Assembly: GCF_026213295.1 (NCBI RefSeq)
Contig: NC_079420.1
Location: forward strand, 11,800,151 to 11,864,150
From: Gadus chalcogrammus
Taxonomy: Eukaryota > Chordata > Actinopteri > Gadiformes > Gadidae
Length of the DNA: 64,000 nt
Direction: 5' to 3'
This document shows positions 1 to 28,630 of this stretch, one piece after another. The notes under the pieces are model-generated. The model had not been told where the DNA came from and did not search any database. It saw nothing but the letters and a program-made list of their open reading frames with translations. Made by a program: the position numbers and the translations under genes. Positions within the stretch are counted from its first letter, which is position 1. Every line of letters starts with the position of its first letter.

Positions 1-12902
<12,902 letters not shown>

Positions 12903-14290
12903 GACTCCGACCTGACCTTCGACCCTTACTACGACCTGACCCTAACTACGCCCCTTAACCTAGGAACTGACCCTAACTACGACCTGACCCTAGCCTCCTC
13001 TCTGTCCGGACATCATGCTCAGAAGGTGAGCTTGTTTCTGCTGTTGCTGTTCTTCTGTCTGCTGAGCAAACGGCCGCAGGCAGGGCGCCTGTGTGCTGAC
13101 GACAGTGTGTGTGGAAGGACCCGCCTCGCCAGCCGTGTACACAGTGTGTGTGTGTGTGTGTGTGTGTACACACAGTGCATGTTAATGTAGGTGAAGGAAG
13201 AGACACACAAACTTCTGCTAACCAAAAGTACTGAAAGCCACAAGGAGACTCTCACTAACACGTTCATATTCCCACAGAGGTCTCCAGCCTGGTGTTCACA
13301 GCGCAGGTGGGCTCACCTTCTACACTTACAATACTTAAGGAGTACATCGCAAGCAGGAAGACGGTCAGAGGCCTGTACAGTGGAGAGCACCAAGGCAGTC
13401 CTGTAGACTAGAGTCATCTACAGACTAGTCGTCTAGAGAGAAGAGTCTGAGTAGGGTCCTCTAGACCAGAGTCCTCTAGAGTAGAGTTCTCTAGAGACAG
13501 AGTAGTCTGAATAGCCCTCTTGAGCCGATCTACCCAAAAGGGGTCCTGAACCATAGGGGTCCAAACCTAGATTAATTCAGGACCTAACATTCTCTAACCT
13601 AATAACTAAACTAACCATCTCTAACCTAATACATGAACCTACTATCCCATCCCAGAAGAAATAAACCCGCCTTCTAAGGTTTTACTGGTTACTATAAAAA
13701 CAGCTTGCAGACCCCCGCAGAGCCCCAGGTACCACCAGGGGGCAGGTCTTGGAGGGGACCACCAGGGGGCACTAAGGACCCATTCATGGAGGGGACCACC
13801 AGGGGGCAGTAAGGACCCGATCCGGGAGGAGACCCGCACTGAGTCCCATGGACCTTTAGGGGGCAGTAAGGACCCGCTCCGGGAGGGGACCTGAACCCGA
13901 GGGGCCACTAGGGGGCAGTTAGGGCCAATCCTTTAGAATGATTCTCGTCTACCAGGACGGAGCAGGTACGATTCAGCTCAAACCGATACTTCATATATTT
14001 ACGTTTAATATTTGTTAGCATATTTTCATGAAACCAAAGAATTTGTAACACAGTTGGATCTGAACATATTTAGTTTCGTCAGTGAACCGTATTGCCTCAT
14101 ATAGCGTTCAGACCCAGCAGGCCACCCTAGAGAAGGTCTTCATCGGGGTGGGGTCAGGGTGTCAGTGTTATTATCAATTTCGTCAGTTTCACGAGGGAAG
14201 AACATGGCTTCCCCCTTTGTAAAATAAAAATCACAGGTCGTGACACGGGTCTTGCTGTTTGAGGAGAACAAACAATAGTTAAAAGGTGTA
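12903..14290. other. Intergenic: 5' side of ferlin, 3' side of the RING gene
   Basis: Upstream of the ferlin start, 12903-13000 carries a short gacctgaccctaactacg repeat. There is a short gt tract at 13148-13167. An accaccagggggcagtaagg-type repeat occupies roughly 13730-13920. No convincing exon, TATA box or RNA gene was seen. Confidence 0.6.
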
Positions 14291-14293
14291 ATA

Positions 14294-14299
14294 TTTATT
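14294..14299 (-). promoter_or_regulatory. Candidate polyadenylation signal of the RING gene
   Basis: AATAAA on the minus strand, about 80 bp downstream of the stop codon near 14377. Confidence 0.6.
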
Positions 14300-14376
14300 G
14301 ATTAAAAAAAGCTGAACTTGTGCACAGGAAATCAAGTGAAGGTTGAGGGGGCGGTGCAGTGCTCTTCTTGGTCCTC

Positions 14377-16104
14377 TCAGCTCTCCGTCATGTTGGCCCG
14401 ACAGATGGGACACGTGGCGTTGTCCTGGAAACAGAATCATCATCAAACCCCAGCAGGACAACCTTTAACCTCATCATCAAAACCCAGCAGGTCGACCTTT
14501 AACCTAACATCAAAACCTAGCAGGTCGACCTTTAACCCAACATCAAACCCCAGCAGGTCGACCTTTAACCCAACATCAAACTCCAGCAGGTCGACCTTAA
14601 ACTTATATTCAAACTCCAGCAGGTCGACCTTTAACCATACATCAAACCCCAGCAGGTCGACCTTTAACCCAACATCACACCCAAGGTAGATGTAGTATAG
14701 AATGTGTTTCCTACCTTCAGCCAGCGGTCGATGCATGCTACATGGTAGTCATGGAAACACGACAGTATCCGCAGCTGTTCCCCGTCGGCATAGTCACAGA
14801 AACAGATGTGACACCTGTCAATCAAAGCAAACAGGAAGCAGTCAGATCGGAGAGGAAGCAGCGCTTGTGTGTGTCTGTGTCTGCCTCTTGTGTGTGTCTG
14901 TTGTGCGTGGATCTGTCTGTGTGTCTCTTGTGTATGTCTGTGTGTCTCACTGTGCGGCGGCGGCGTTGGGGGCGGGGCTGAAGGTCTTGGTGGGGAAGCG
15001 GTCGATCTGCTGCCGGCTCATCAGCATCCTGTTGACCACAGCCCCCTGCTGCTCCTCGAACTGGAGCAGGGCCTGACACGCGCACACGCACACACACACA
15101 CATTCAGTTCTTGGTCTGGGATTTACAGGAGACACAACACACACATACCCAACACACACATACCTCATAGTTGTTCCCCTCTAGGTCTGCAGACAGATCT
15201 GGTGTCATCCGATTTCGTCGACCAGCTGCTCGACTCCGCCCCCTTCCCCTGGGACGACCAATGAGCTCTGTCGAAACATCCCCGGTAGATTTAGAGAAAG
15301 AAGAGCCGAGAGCGCCTGGGAGCACTGGGAGCCTGCCCCCCAGAGTGAAGGACACCAAATCATCGTCTGTCTCACTGCTCAGACCGGGTCTGACCCCCTG
15401 CTGGGACTGGCTGCTTAGAGAGGCCTACCGTCCTGGAAGGCGGCCATGATACCCTGTAGGGAGGAGCTGGCAGGCGTCCATCTTGGCTCCATGTAGGGGT
15501 TCTGCTGGACATCAGGACAGAGAGTTCAGATATTAATGTTGTTACACCATGTTATCGGATTCTAACAATGCTTTTGGCTAGAGGTGGCCAATGATTGAGA
15601 GGCCAGAGTGCTCGCAGGTAGACGGGTCGGTGGATAGACAGGTAGGCCATTCAATCATTTCATTCAGGCTGAATTGCTGATTGGCTCATTACAGGCTGTT
15701 TGCTAATTGGTTCGTAACAGGCTGCGTCGCACACAGATTATTCCCTGTATTTTGTCAGGGCATTTGATGCCAATCATTTAGATTCAACTTGTGACAGCCA
15801 GAGAAATGGGCAATGAATGGTGATTGGTAGTCATGAAGATAATGAATTTAAAGTGTCTCTGCATGGTTGTGACTGAGGAACACTCACCCCCTGGACTGTG
15901 TGGGGTCTCACATCCTCTCGGTCAAACTGATCCTGGAACACACAAACACACACACACGATTATTGCCAAAATGATTATGACGATTATTTTGATCAATATT
16001 GATATCACGATTATTTACCACGATTATTCATTGAAAAAATAATCGTTGGTTTAGGAGCCACACACTGTGCTCAGCGGCAAATTGCAGCCAGGCCACGCCC
16101 CCCC

Positions 16105-16200
<96 letters not shown>

Positions 16201-18781
16201 TTTTCACGCTTCACGCCGGACTCACGCAGTCGCAGACAGGTCTAGAGGGAGCGCTTGGTTTGCTTTGCAGCGGAGGTAGAGCGTTTACTGCATGGGCGGG
16301 GCTCGTTTCTTTTTTCAGCAGCTAGGACACTATCACACTGTGTCCTACGGAGGTGTTTACAGCAGCTAGGACACTACACTGTGTCCTATGGAGGTGTTTA
16401 CAGCAGCTAGGACACTACACTGTGTCCTACGGAGGTGTTTACAGCAGCTAGGACACTACACTGTGTCCTACGGAGGTGTTTACAGCAGCTAGGACACTAC
16501 CGTGGAGTCCTACCTGAAGGCTGCGAGCCGTGGCCTCGTCTTCCTCTAGCTGAAGTGTGCGGACCACAGCCTCCTCTTCATCACTGCCACAGACGTCCAC
16601 CAGCGGTCCTGTAAAAGACGAGCACCAGTCAAACCATGAGGGACTGGTAGGTCTCCATGGCAACCGGGCAGTATCCGTCCATGCTGGTTTCCACAGCAGC
16701 CAGGGTTGTTAGGAGTATAAAAACAAAATTAAGTTGATGGATGTTTTGCTGGGAGACACTAGGAGGAGACACTAGGAGACACCAGGAGGAGGAGACACTA
16801 GGAGACACCAGGGGTAGGAGACACTAGGAGGAGACACTAGGAGACACCAGGAGTAGGAGACACTAGGAGGAGACACTAGGAGACACCAGGAGGAGGAGAC
16901 ACTAGGAGGAGGAGACACTAGGAGACACCAGCAGGAGGAGACACTAGGAGACACCAGGGGTAGGAGACACTAGGAGGAGACACTAGGAGACACCAGGAGG
17001 AGGAGACACTAGGAGGAGGAGACACTAGGAGACACCAGGAGGAGGAGACACTAGGAGACACCAGGGGTAGGAGACACTAGGAGGAGACACTAGGAGACAC
17101 CAGGAGGAGGAGACACTAGGAGACACCAGGGGTAGGAGACACTAGGAGGAGACACTAGGAGACACCAGGAGGAGGAGACCCTAGGAGGAGACACTAGGAG
17201 ACACCAGGGGTAGGAGACACTAGAGGAGACACTAGGAGACACCAGGAGGAGGAGACCCTAGGAGGAGACACTAGGAGACACCAGGAGTAGGAGACACTAG
17301 GAGACACCAGGAGGAGGAGACACTAGGAGACACCAGGAGGAGGAGACACTAGGAGACACCAGGAGGAGGAGACACCAGGATTAGGAGACACTAGGAGTAG
17401 GAGACACCAGGAGGAGGAGACACTAGGAGACACCAGGAGGATGAGACACTAGGAGGCACCAGGAGGAGGAGACACTAGGAGTAGGAGACACTAGGAGGAG
17501 ATACTAGGAGACACCAGGAGGAGGAGACACCAGGAGGAGGAGACACTAGGAGTAGAAGACACTAGGAGGAGACACTAGGAGGAGACACCAGGAGGAGGAG
17601 ACACCAGGAGGAGGAGACACTAGGAGACACCAGGAGGAAGTCACGACGATGTTCTTACCGGCCGCTTCTCCCAGCTTCTCCCCGTTCATCCAGCGCCGCT
17701 CCTCCGCCGTGAGGAAGGACAGCGAAGCCTCCCCGGGAGTTGGGGGGGCGGGGGGGGGCTCCCCGGGGGTCGGGGGGGCCGCCCTGGGGGTCCGTGTCCT
17801 CCCCCTCTTCCTGCTCTGAGGTGGAGCGGGCCGGCCCGCTGACTCCGGACCCTTGAGCCCCTCCAGTTGACCGGCCTGCCCCCCCCAACCATCAGGAAGG
17901 GCCTCAGACAGAGACCCAGAGTCCCGAGGGCCCCCCAGCGTACGGTCCGCCTTGGGGGGCCAGGGGGGCACGAGCCCCACCCGGCTCTGAGCACGGGTGC
18001 AGCGGGCCTCAAACTCAGACACAAGACGAGCCTGGAGGAGGGGCTGCTCCCTCACGGGAAGGGGGCCACTGGAGGAGGAGGTAGACGGGGAGGAGGAGGT
18101 AGACGAGGAGGAGGAGGTAGACGAGGAGGAGGAAGAGGAGGAGGAGCTGGGAAGCGTGCAGGGGGATGGGTGAAGGTTTGGATGGTTGGATGAACTCATC
18201 TGCCAGGGCCAGGGAGACGCATCCACCTCTTCCACCAACCGGCGCCGCTTGGACCGGCAGCCCCCCCCCCTGCTAGGCTGACAGCCCACCCCCCTAGTGG
18301 GAGGACAGCTCGCCACGCCCGAGGCCCGACACGGACTGGGGAGCATGAAGAGACAACGTTGGTATAATCGGACTGTAAGTATACAGGAGACCCGTTTAAT
18401 GGGTCAGGCCTGCTTGAGCCTCATGTTGACCCATTAGCCCTTATGTCATAAGGCCTAATGGGTCAACATAATGGATATTTAAAGGGTCAACATAAGGGCC
18501 GTTTAATGGGTCAACATAAGGGCCGTTTAATGGGGCAACATAAGAGCCCTTTATTGGTTGAACATACCTGGGCGTTTCTGGAATGACGCTTTCATTAAAC
18601 TCATCGAAGAGGTAGCGGGCTTCGTTCATCACATCGTAGCTGTCGGGGCCCGAGAGGTACGAGAGGAACGACCTGTCGACCACCTCCTCCTCTTCAGGGT
18701 GGTTTCCCCTCTGACCTAACCCCGACAGATACCGGTCGACCAGCTCCTCCTCCATACCATCTCGACGATCAACCATTCCAC
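14377..18781 (-). CDS. RING-H2 finger E3 ubiquitin ligase with Ser-rich region; frame broken near 15425
   Basis: Exons in transcript order: 18568-18781 (first ATG near 18770, MVDRRDGMEEELVDRYLSG), 17659-18335, ~16514-16609, ~15886-15932, ~15164-15505, ~14949-15074, ~14716-14817 and ~14377-14425. The N-terminal half has an acidic segment, a basic KRRR patch, a long serine run and Pro/Arg-rich stretches. Next comes EEEAVVRTLQLEEDEATARS, then ALLQFEEQQGAVVNRM and a C-terminal RING: CHICFCDY, CFHDYH, CIDRWLK and CPIC, i.e. C3-H2-C3 zinc ligands. The domain should recruit an E2 enzyme and ubiquitylate a substrate, but the substrate is unknown. Splice phases fix the frame on both sides of exon 15164-15505, yet the upstream frame (SSLQGIMAAFQDGRPL) hits a stop near 15415 and the RING frame lies one base over. 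The RNF paralogue was not identified. Confidence 0.8.
14440..14690. repeat. Minisatellite, 33-bp unit
   Basis: Seven to eight copies of catcaaaccccagcaggtcg then acctttaaccca lie between the last two RING-gene exons. The 11-residue periodic frames on both strands are spurious. Confidence 0.9.
16106..16200. repeat. 95-nt uninterrupted poly-C tract
   Basis: Pure C from 16106 to 16200 (poly-G on the transcribed minus strand), inside a RING-gene intron. Its true length in the genome may differ, because such tracts assemble badly. Confidence 0.97.
16310..16505. repeat. Minisatellite, ~41-bp unit with self-complementary core
   Basis: Units of cagcagctaggacactacac then tgtgtcctacggaggtgttt. Each contains aggacac and gtgtcct, which can pair. 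The array abuts the exon starting near 16514. Confidence 0.9.
16755..17645. repeat. Minisatellite, ~0.9 kb, aggaggagacactaggagac type
   Basis: More than 30 copies of 12- to 26-bp units on the purine-rich strand fill the intron between RING-gene exons ~16514-16609 and 17659-18335. Confidence 0.93.
18395..18565. repeat. Minisatellite, gggtcaacataagggccg type
   Basis: About five ~27-bp units lie in the intron between the two largest RING-gene exons, directly abutting the donor of exon 18568-18781. Confidence 0.85.
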
Positions 18782-19004
18782 CTAACACAGAGAGGTACCC
18801 ATAGGAACACGGTCAACAAACATCCGAAGATTGAAATTAAATGAAACCACTTTGACCATTGACACAATTATTGTAACGTCAATCAAAGGGTTGTTTGGTT
18901 TAAGAAGCGCCGTAAGCCGAACGGCCCTGACTGACCAGAAGGAGCCGAACCACAGGCAGGACTACTGGGAATCATCAGGGACTACTTTACCAGAGTTCGA
19001 TCAC

Positions 19005-19168
19005 GACACGTAGAGTACTATACTGCACGTAGATCACTACACGTAGAGCACTACAATACACACTACACGTAGATCACTACACGTAGAGCACTACAATACA
19101 CACTGCACGTAGAACAATACACGTAGAGTACTACAATACACACTGCACGTAGATCATTGCTCGTAGAG
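19005..19168. repeat. Minisatellite, cactacacgtagagcactac type (left part)
   Basis: Units of about 26 bp or longer. The same family continues at 19605-20225 on the far side of a MITE, so the array was split by the insertion. Confidence 0.88.
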
Positions 19169-19169
19169 T

Positions 19170-19604
19170 CCCTCCAGAAAAACGTGATTATGCAATCACA
19201 TAATTCAACGCATAATCAGCCAAAGTCTGCATATTCATATGGGGGCCGCATTTTTTCCAATATGCCGCACTTTCAAGGCAAAATAGATTTCTGCGCAAAA
19301 TATGCGGGGCTTGGATGATTTCATGATCCTCGCATTTTCGTAGCAAAAAAGTCACATATATTTTAGCAGAAAGTTGAAAATGTTGCATTTACTTCAGACA
19401 AGAGCAGCCATTTCCCCCTGATGCCATGGGAACGTTATGATGTGACATCGAAAAGCTGAATCTTTCACAAGTTCCCGCATTTTCATAGCATAAAATTGCA
19501 TAAATATGCAGCATATTTCATCGCATTTTTTAAGAAAACGTGCCGCATAATCAATGATTTTTGGCCGCAACAACCACAAAAACGCCGCATTTTTCTGGAG
19601 GGAA
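19170..19604. mobile_element. MITE with ccctccagaaaaa termini
   Basis: The left end ccctccagaaaaacg and right end tttttctggaggg are inverse complements. The interior is rich in gcataat and gccgcat words, with no coding capacity recognised. It interrupts a minisatellite in the 5' intron of the RING gene. Confidence 0.82.
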
Positions 19605-20225
19605 ATACACACTACACGTAGAGTACTACACTACACACTGAGTAGAACTACACATAGAGTACAATACACACTACAGAGTACTACACTAAACACTACACTT
19701 ACAGTAGACCACTACACGTAGAGAACTACAATACACACTAGACGTAGACTATTACGATACACATTACATGTAACTTCTATAATACACACTAGACGTAGAC
19801 CACTACAATACACACCACATTTAACTACTAGAATACACACTACGTAGACTACTACAATACACACTAGACGTAGAATACTACAATACCCACTACATGTAAC
19901 TTCAATAATACACACTACATGCAGACTACTACAATACACACTACATGTAACTTGAATAATAATCACTAGACATAGACTACTACAATACACACTAGACGTA
20001 GACTACTACAATACAGACTAGACGTAGACTACTACAATACACACTAGACGTAGACTACTACAATACACACTACATGTAACTTCTATAATACACACTAGAC
20101 GTAGACTACTACAAAACACACTAGACGTAGACTACTACAATACACACTAGACGTAGACTACTACAATACACACTACACGTAGACTACTATAATACACACT
20201 ACTAGACGTAGAGTAGAGCACTACA
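19605..20225. repeat. Minisatellite, 26-bp unit (right part)
   Basis: Many copies of tacaatacacactagacgta then gactac, with interspersed variants. Confidence 0.9.
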
Positions 20226-20338
20226 CGTAGTTCAAACCTCATGAGACGTCATAACACTGAACCAAACTAGACCGTAGACGTCAATCCTATCAGGATAATG
20301 ATGTTATTTATCGAATAGTAAATAACTGCTTTACCACC

Positions 20339-20400
20339 GAGCGACGAGATTCCAACTTCACCGGCTCTGTTCAAGTCAATGGCGCCATGTCGCGCTCCTG
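20339..20400 (-). other. Probable 5' non-coding exon of the RING gene
   Basis: On the minus strand a segment downstream of the CRE/ETS motifs ends at a plausible donor (gtaaag, near 20338). Its only ATG opens a five-codon frame (MAPLT), so it is read as 5' UTR that splices to 18781. Inferred from position and splice signals only. Confidence 0.45.
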
Positions 20401-20402
20401 TC

Positions 20403-20416
20403 GACGTCACTTCCGG
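20403..20416 (-). promoter_or_regulatory. Composite ETS-CRE promoter motif
   Basis: Minus strand reads CCGGAAGTGACGTC, an ETS site fused to a CRE/ATF site, a combination common in TATA-less housekeeping promoters. It lies just upstream of the proposed RING-gene 5' exon. Confidence 0.65.
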
Positions 20417-20712
20417 GAGGTCTTTGAGCGCCTCTTCAAATTAAAGGTTCGTCCCGAGCGCCTCTTCAAAGTAAAGGTTCAGGTTATGTCAAGGGACACG
20501 CATTTATCAACCGTATTTGTGCGTAAGGAGGGCGTAGGATCATTGCCACCCAAAGTATGGAATTTACCAAAATGTACTTATACTTAGGAATGTAATTTAA
20601 GCACAGCTCTGGCCATGCTTACGAACATAATCTAGTGGTAGAATAGCGATATTACAAGCGCAAAGCATTTAAAGGGGGAGTTTGGAATTTTGGACATAGG
20701 GCCTGATTCCCA

Positions 20713-20938
20713 AGTTAGCCTTGGTGTTCTTTATCATTGGAGACAGTTTAACACATTTCATTCAGTCCTTCTCTAGTTGCAGAGTTTGCTCATGCTAGGC
20801 TAGCGCACGGCAACGGGCAATACTAGCCTGCTAATAAAACAGTCTGACCCACTCCACAGTAGGCCTACACACCCAAGGCAAATGGAATGTGTTAAAAACG
20901 GTCTCCAATGACAAAGCACACCAAGGCTAACTTGATCT
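20713..20938. repeat. Foldback MITE inside the Harbinger remnant
   Basis: caagttagccttggtgt at the left pairs with acaccaaggctaacttg at the right, and further complementarity runs through the gtctccaatga region. Confidence 0.75.
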
Positions 20939-21519
20939 CCCCCCAACCAATTACCTTTTTATTAAAGGTGCTTAATAAGTACATGTTTTTTTATTTGATA
21001 AGCATTTTACAGACCCATACAATGATAGGGCGTTTAGTACGGTACTTCACCGTGGATTGTTTACCCTTAAAAAGCTACAGTCAGTGTTAAATTACGCTGA
21101 TTTACCTTTGAGCATTTCCTATTATAGGCTGTGTAAAACGCTGTTTAGAATTAATGTTAGCATCAAGAAAAGAAAGACCGACCGGTGGGGGGAGATCTTA
21201 TGTATTATTTATGTTTTTGTTATAATGCAAACGTGTATGTTGCAGGAAATGTGCAACAGCGGCCCCTGGTGTCACACTTTTCGGTGGGTCGCAGAATTCG
21301 GTGCGAATTTAACTATGTTAACAGAAAGGGGTTTCATTCAGTGAACGTGCAAATCGTTTGCGATGCAAATATGTCCTTGTTAAACGTTATTGCGCGGTGA
21401 CCTGGAGGAACACACGATTCATTCATCATGCAGAACAGCTCTGTTGTGCGTCTCCAAGAAGGCGCTTTGGAGCTAAAATACTATTGGTGGGTTATGTACA
21501 GTTGTTTAAAACTTATCAT

Positions 21520-21897
21520 TAGGTGATCACGGTTACCCGCTGAAGCCATATCTAATGACCCCCTTAACCAACCCGAGGACCCAGCAGGAACAGGCGTATA
21601 ACCGGGCCCATGCGCGCATGAGGAGCACCGTTGAGCGCGAAATAGGCCTGCTGAAAGGGCGATGGCTGTGCCTTTCCAGCACGGGGGGGGGGGGGGGGAG
21701 AGACACTACAGTATCGGCCTGAAAAGGTGTGCAGGATCATCATAGCTTGCTGTGTGCTACACAATTTAGCCATCAGACAGGGGGTCCCTCTGCAGGAACT
21801 CCCCAGACCAGACGGCCCTATGCCTGACGCAGTGTCCCTACCACCAATGCCGCTGGCCTTCAGACGAGACAGAGGTTCATGCAGATATTTTCGGTAA
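21520..21897 (+). pseudogene. Harbinger transposase C-terminal remnant (DDE_4 / HARBI1 type)
   Basis: Readable in two frames separated by a G run at 21682-21699. The first frame has GDHGYPLKPYLMTPLT, YNRAHARMRSTVER and IGLLKGRW. The second has RPEKVCRIIIACCVLHNLAI. These are hallmarks of the HARBI1-like DDE transposase C-terminus, with the catalytic-region Asp in GDHGYP. The upstream catalytic core is not recognisable, so the gene is dead. Confidence 0.85.
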
Positions 21898-22334
21898 ATC
21901 TAGCACAGAAACATAACATTTTTCATTTTGTGTTTTGCACCATTGGAGGCGGAAAAAATACATTGGTCAACTGTTTATGGTTTATTTGCCATTTTATTTG
22001 CGCAAGAGGCAATCTGATTTGCAGAGGGCTTCATTGATTTGAATTAATACATTGGTCATGTTGGTCATTTGCTCCTTCAGGTCATTAATGGATTTTGCCG
22101 TTTCCTCTTGGTTTTGCAGGACTGCCTCCGTCAGCACTCTTGGCGCACGATGAAGGGACAATGGACGGCCCCGGTTCCTCCGACTCCTCCAGCACCAGCA
22201 CCATGGGACTCGCTGTGAAAGAAACAAATTCACATTAATTTAGTTTAGTTTAGTATAGAAATGTTTTTTTACTTCTAAATGTCAACATTTAAATAAAATG
22301 TTTGCAAACACAGAATTCCAGTTAGTTTCTTGTA

Positions 22335-22790
22335 CCTTCAATTAGACGGCCCGGCTTGAGCGTCGGTGTCACCGTCCTCCATTAGGCCTATGCCGGACAG
22401 AGCTGTGTCGCCGATGATTCTGGCAATTCTGTTGTCCAAAGGGGAAAGTTCCGTGGTGGTCTGTCCTTCTCCAGTTGCTGATGTCTCACGTCTGTGGGCT
22501 GTGACACTTTTTTTGGCATCAAGTTTAACGTCAAACCATTTTCTTTACTTCAGATAGTGTTCTCACTTCTGACCCAACTGAATGAACTGCATCAGTCACA
22601 TTTTCCCATGCGGCAATCTTTCTTTTGTTCGTTATGCCTCGTGCACTAAGTGAGCTAAAGAGTATTTTTTGATTTACAAGGGTTATTTCTGTGTTGGAAG
22701 TTTCTTTTCTTTGCCCTCTATGCCATTGTAGCGGTGAGTGGTAAAACACATTCACATGGTTGATAAAGGGATGCGTTGCGACCATATATG
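22335..22790 (-). pseudogene. Harbinger Myb/SANT-like accessory protein remnant
   Basis: The minus strand has KRKIAAWENVTDAVHSVGSE and RTLSEVKK, then after a one-base shift FDVKLDAKKSVTAHRRETSA and LSPLDNRIARIIGDTALSG. This matches the Myb-like DNA-binding partner of Harbinger transposase seen more intact at 47936-48424. It is broken near 22545. Confidence 0.8.
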
Positions 22791-23150
22791 GTTAATTGGA
22801 GGCGTTTCTGAATGCAAATTGTCAGCGTGAACGAGCATGGTACATAACAGGTGGGATTTATCAAGATTGACTCACTGATGTGCGTAAGATAGGCCTGCGC
22901 ACGTTTGATAAATACCTATTTTTTTTGTATTTAAGCATACTAAATTTCCGTCGTTAGAAGGAATTTAGATCTTCTTCTACGCACAGTTGATAAACGAGGC
23001 CACTGGAGCTCAGTGTTTGACTTACAGCCAGATCCTTCAACACAGACCAGAACTCATGAGGCTGCTTTGAAGCAGCCTAAACAAAACACAGAGGGCTTCA
23101 ATAAGCATTATTAATAATAACACCCAATGCAGCTTTTCAAAACTTAATGT

Positions 23151-23156
23151 TTTATT
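23151..23156 (-). promoter_or_regulatory. sycp3: Candidate polyadenylation signal of sycp3
   Basis: AATAAA on the minus strand, about 230 bp downstream of the sycp3 stop codon. Confidence 0.65.
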
Positions 23157-23382
23157 CTTGTAGAATCACAACAGGAGCAGAAAGGTTACAGAAACCCTGA
23201 ACATGTAAAGCTCTGTCCTGTAACACTAGCTCCTCTCCTTGTCACACATCATGTCCTCAGACATCCGGTCAGCTATAAACCACAAAGGAAGAACTAAGAG
23301 TCATATGTTGAACTAAAACTCGGCAATGCAGGTGAACAAGGTGAACCAGTAGAACAGATGAATGGTCCCAGCACCGCTGGTC

Positions 23383-27627
<4,245 letters not shown>

Positions 27628-28200
27628 TTACCGCCGAGTTCGAGCGCAGCACGGGACAAGGCGGGAAACGCAATTTGTTTCAAAATAATATATCTAAATA
27701 CGATTTCATAAATACAATACATAATCAACGGCAGAACAAGCTGGGTATTAATTTTATATTAAATACTTACTTTCTGTGCTTTCTTTCGTTATGCTGCGCG
27801 TAGTTAAAAGATTACCTTCCTTCCTAGAAACCGTCACGTGCTGCCTAACTCCACCGGAAGGCCGTGCGCAAAAACCAAAATATATAATTCCAAACACACG
27901 GGAGGGACTAACTTTAAGAGAATAAAATAAACAATAAATCACTAAATTTGGATTAATTCAGGTGTTTTTTTTCTTCTGAATCCCATATTCATGGGCGTAG
28001 TTTATTCTGGACGACAGAATCGGTTTCCCAGCCAATCAGTTTTTTACTCTTCTCAATACCAATCCGCCCAATCACAGCTCAGGCGACACCCTATTGGCCT
28101 GCTCAAAGGCTCACGGTTCGTGATACTTCGTGCCCATGCACGTTAATCAAGTGAGAAAATGCAAATAGAGGTTTGAAAACTGAACACTTTTATAAAAAAA
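27628..28200 (-). promoter_or_regulatory. Intergenic spacer with candidate sycp3 promoter motifs
   Basis: The spacer between the sycp3 5' end and the actr6 3' end carries a CACGTG E-box near 27834. Two CCAAT-type motifs lie at 28030-28075 (gccaatcag and cccaatcac). No TATA box is obvious. Confidence 0.45.
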
Positions 28201-28203
28201 ACA

Positions 28204-28209
28204 TTTATT
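28204..28209 (-). promoter_or_regulatory. actr6: Candidate polyadenylation signal of actr6
   Basis: AATAAA on the minus strand, about 425 bp downstream of the actr6 stop. The interval 28210-28630 is then its 3' UTR. Confidence 0.65.
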
Positions 28210-28630
28210 TGGTCACGTTCTGGGTCCTCACACAGTTTTATCCTTCTTCTGGCACATAAAACTGCACCGTTTGGTCAGAAAGTACATGTTGGTTTAACAG
28301 TGTTGATCCTAAACCAGAGAAGGCTTACATAAACAACATGCCCAGCAATGAAGACGTTTTACTCAACATGGCTGCAAACACACTTTTATGCCGGTAAATA
28401 TGAAACATAAAGCTCCCCTAAATCCTCCATACTCTGACCATAACCAAATAAAAACAAACGTAAAACTTTCTACCAAAATTTTTATACAAGCCAATATTCC
28501 CGAGTCTTCCAACACATAAAACAAAAGCCCCCCCCGACAGGCCTTATTCACTAGTTATCACCTAGCAATAAGAACCATGTATTCAGGAGGCATCATGGGA
28601 AACTACAAAAGAGCCCGTTTAGCCGTTGCA

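Larger units (their letters stand above)
20491..23001. mobile_element. Decayed PIF/Harbinger transposon, ~2.5 kb
   Basis: The right end, read inward, is ggcctcgtttatcaactgtg. The left end contains a related gcatttatcaaccg and gtgcgtaag. Inside are a transposase C-terminal remnant on the plus strand and a Myb/SANT-like remnant on the minus strand, the usual two-gene Harbinger layout. Both frames are broken, and another foldback element (20713-20938) sits within it. Confidence 0.85.
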
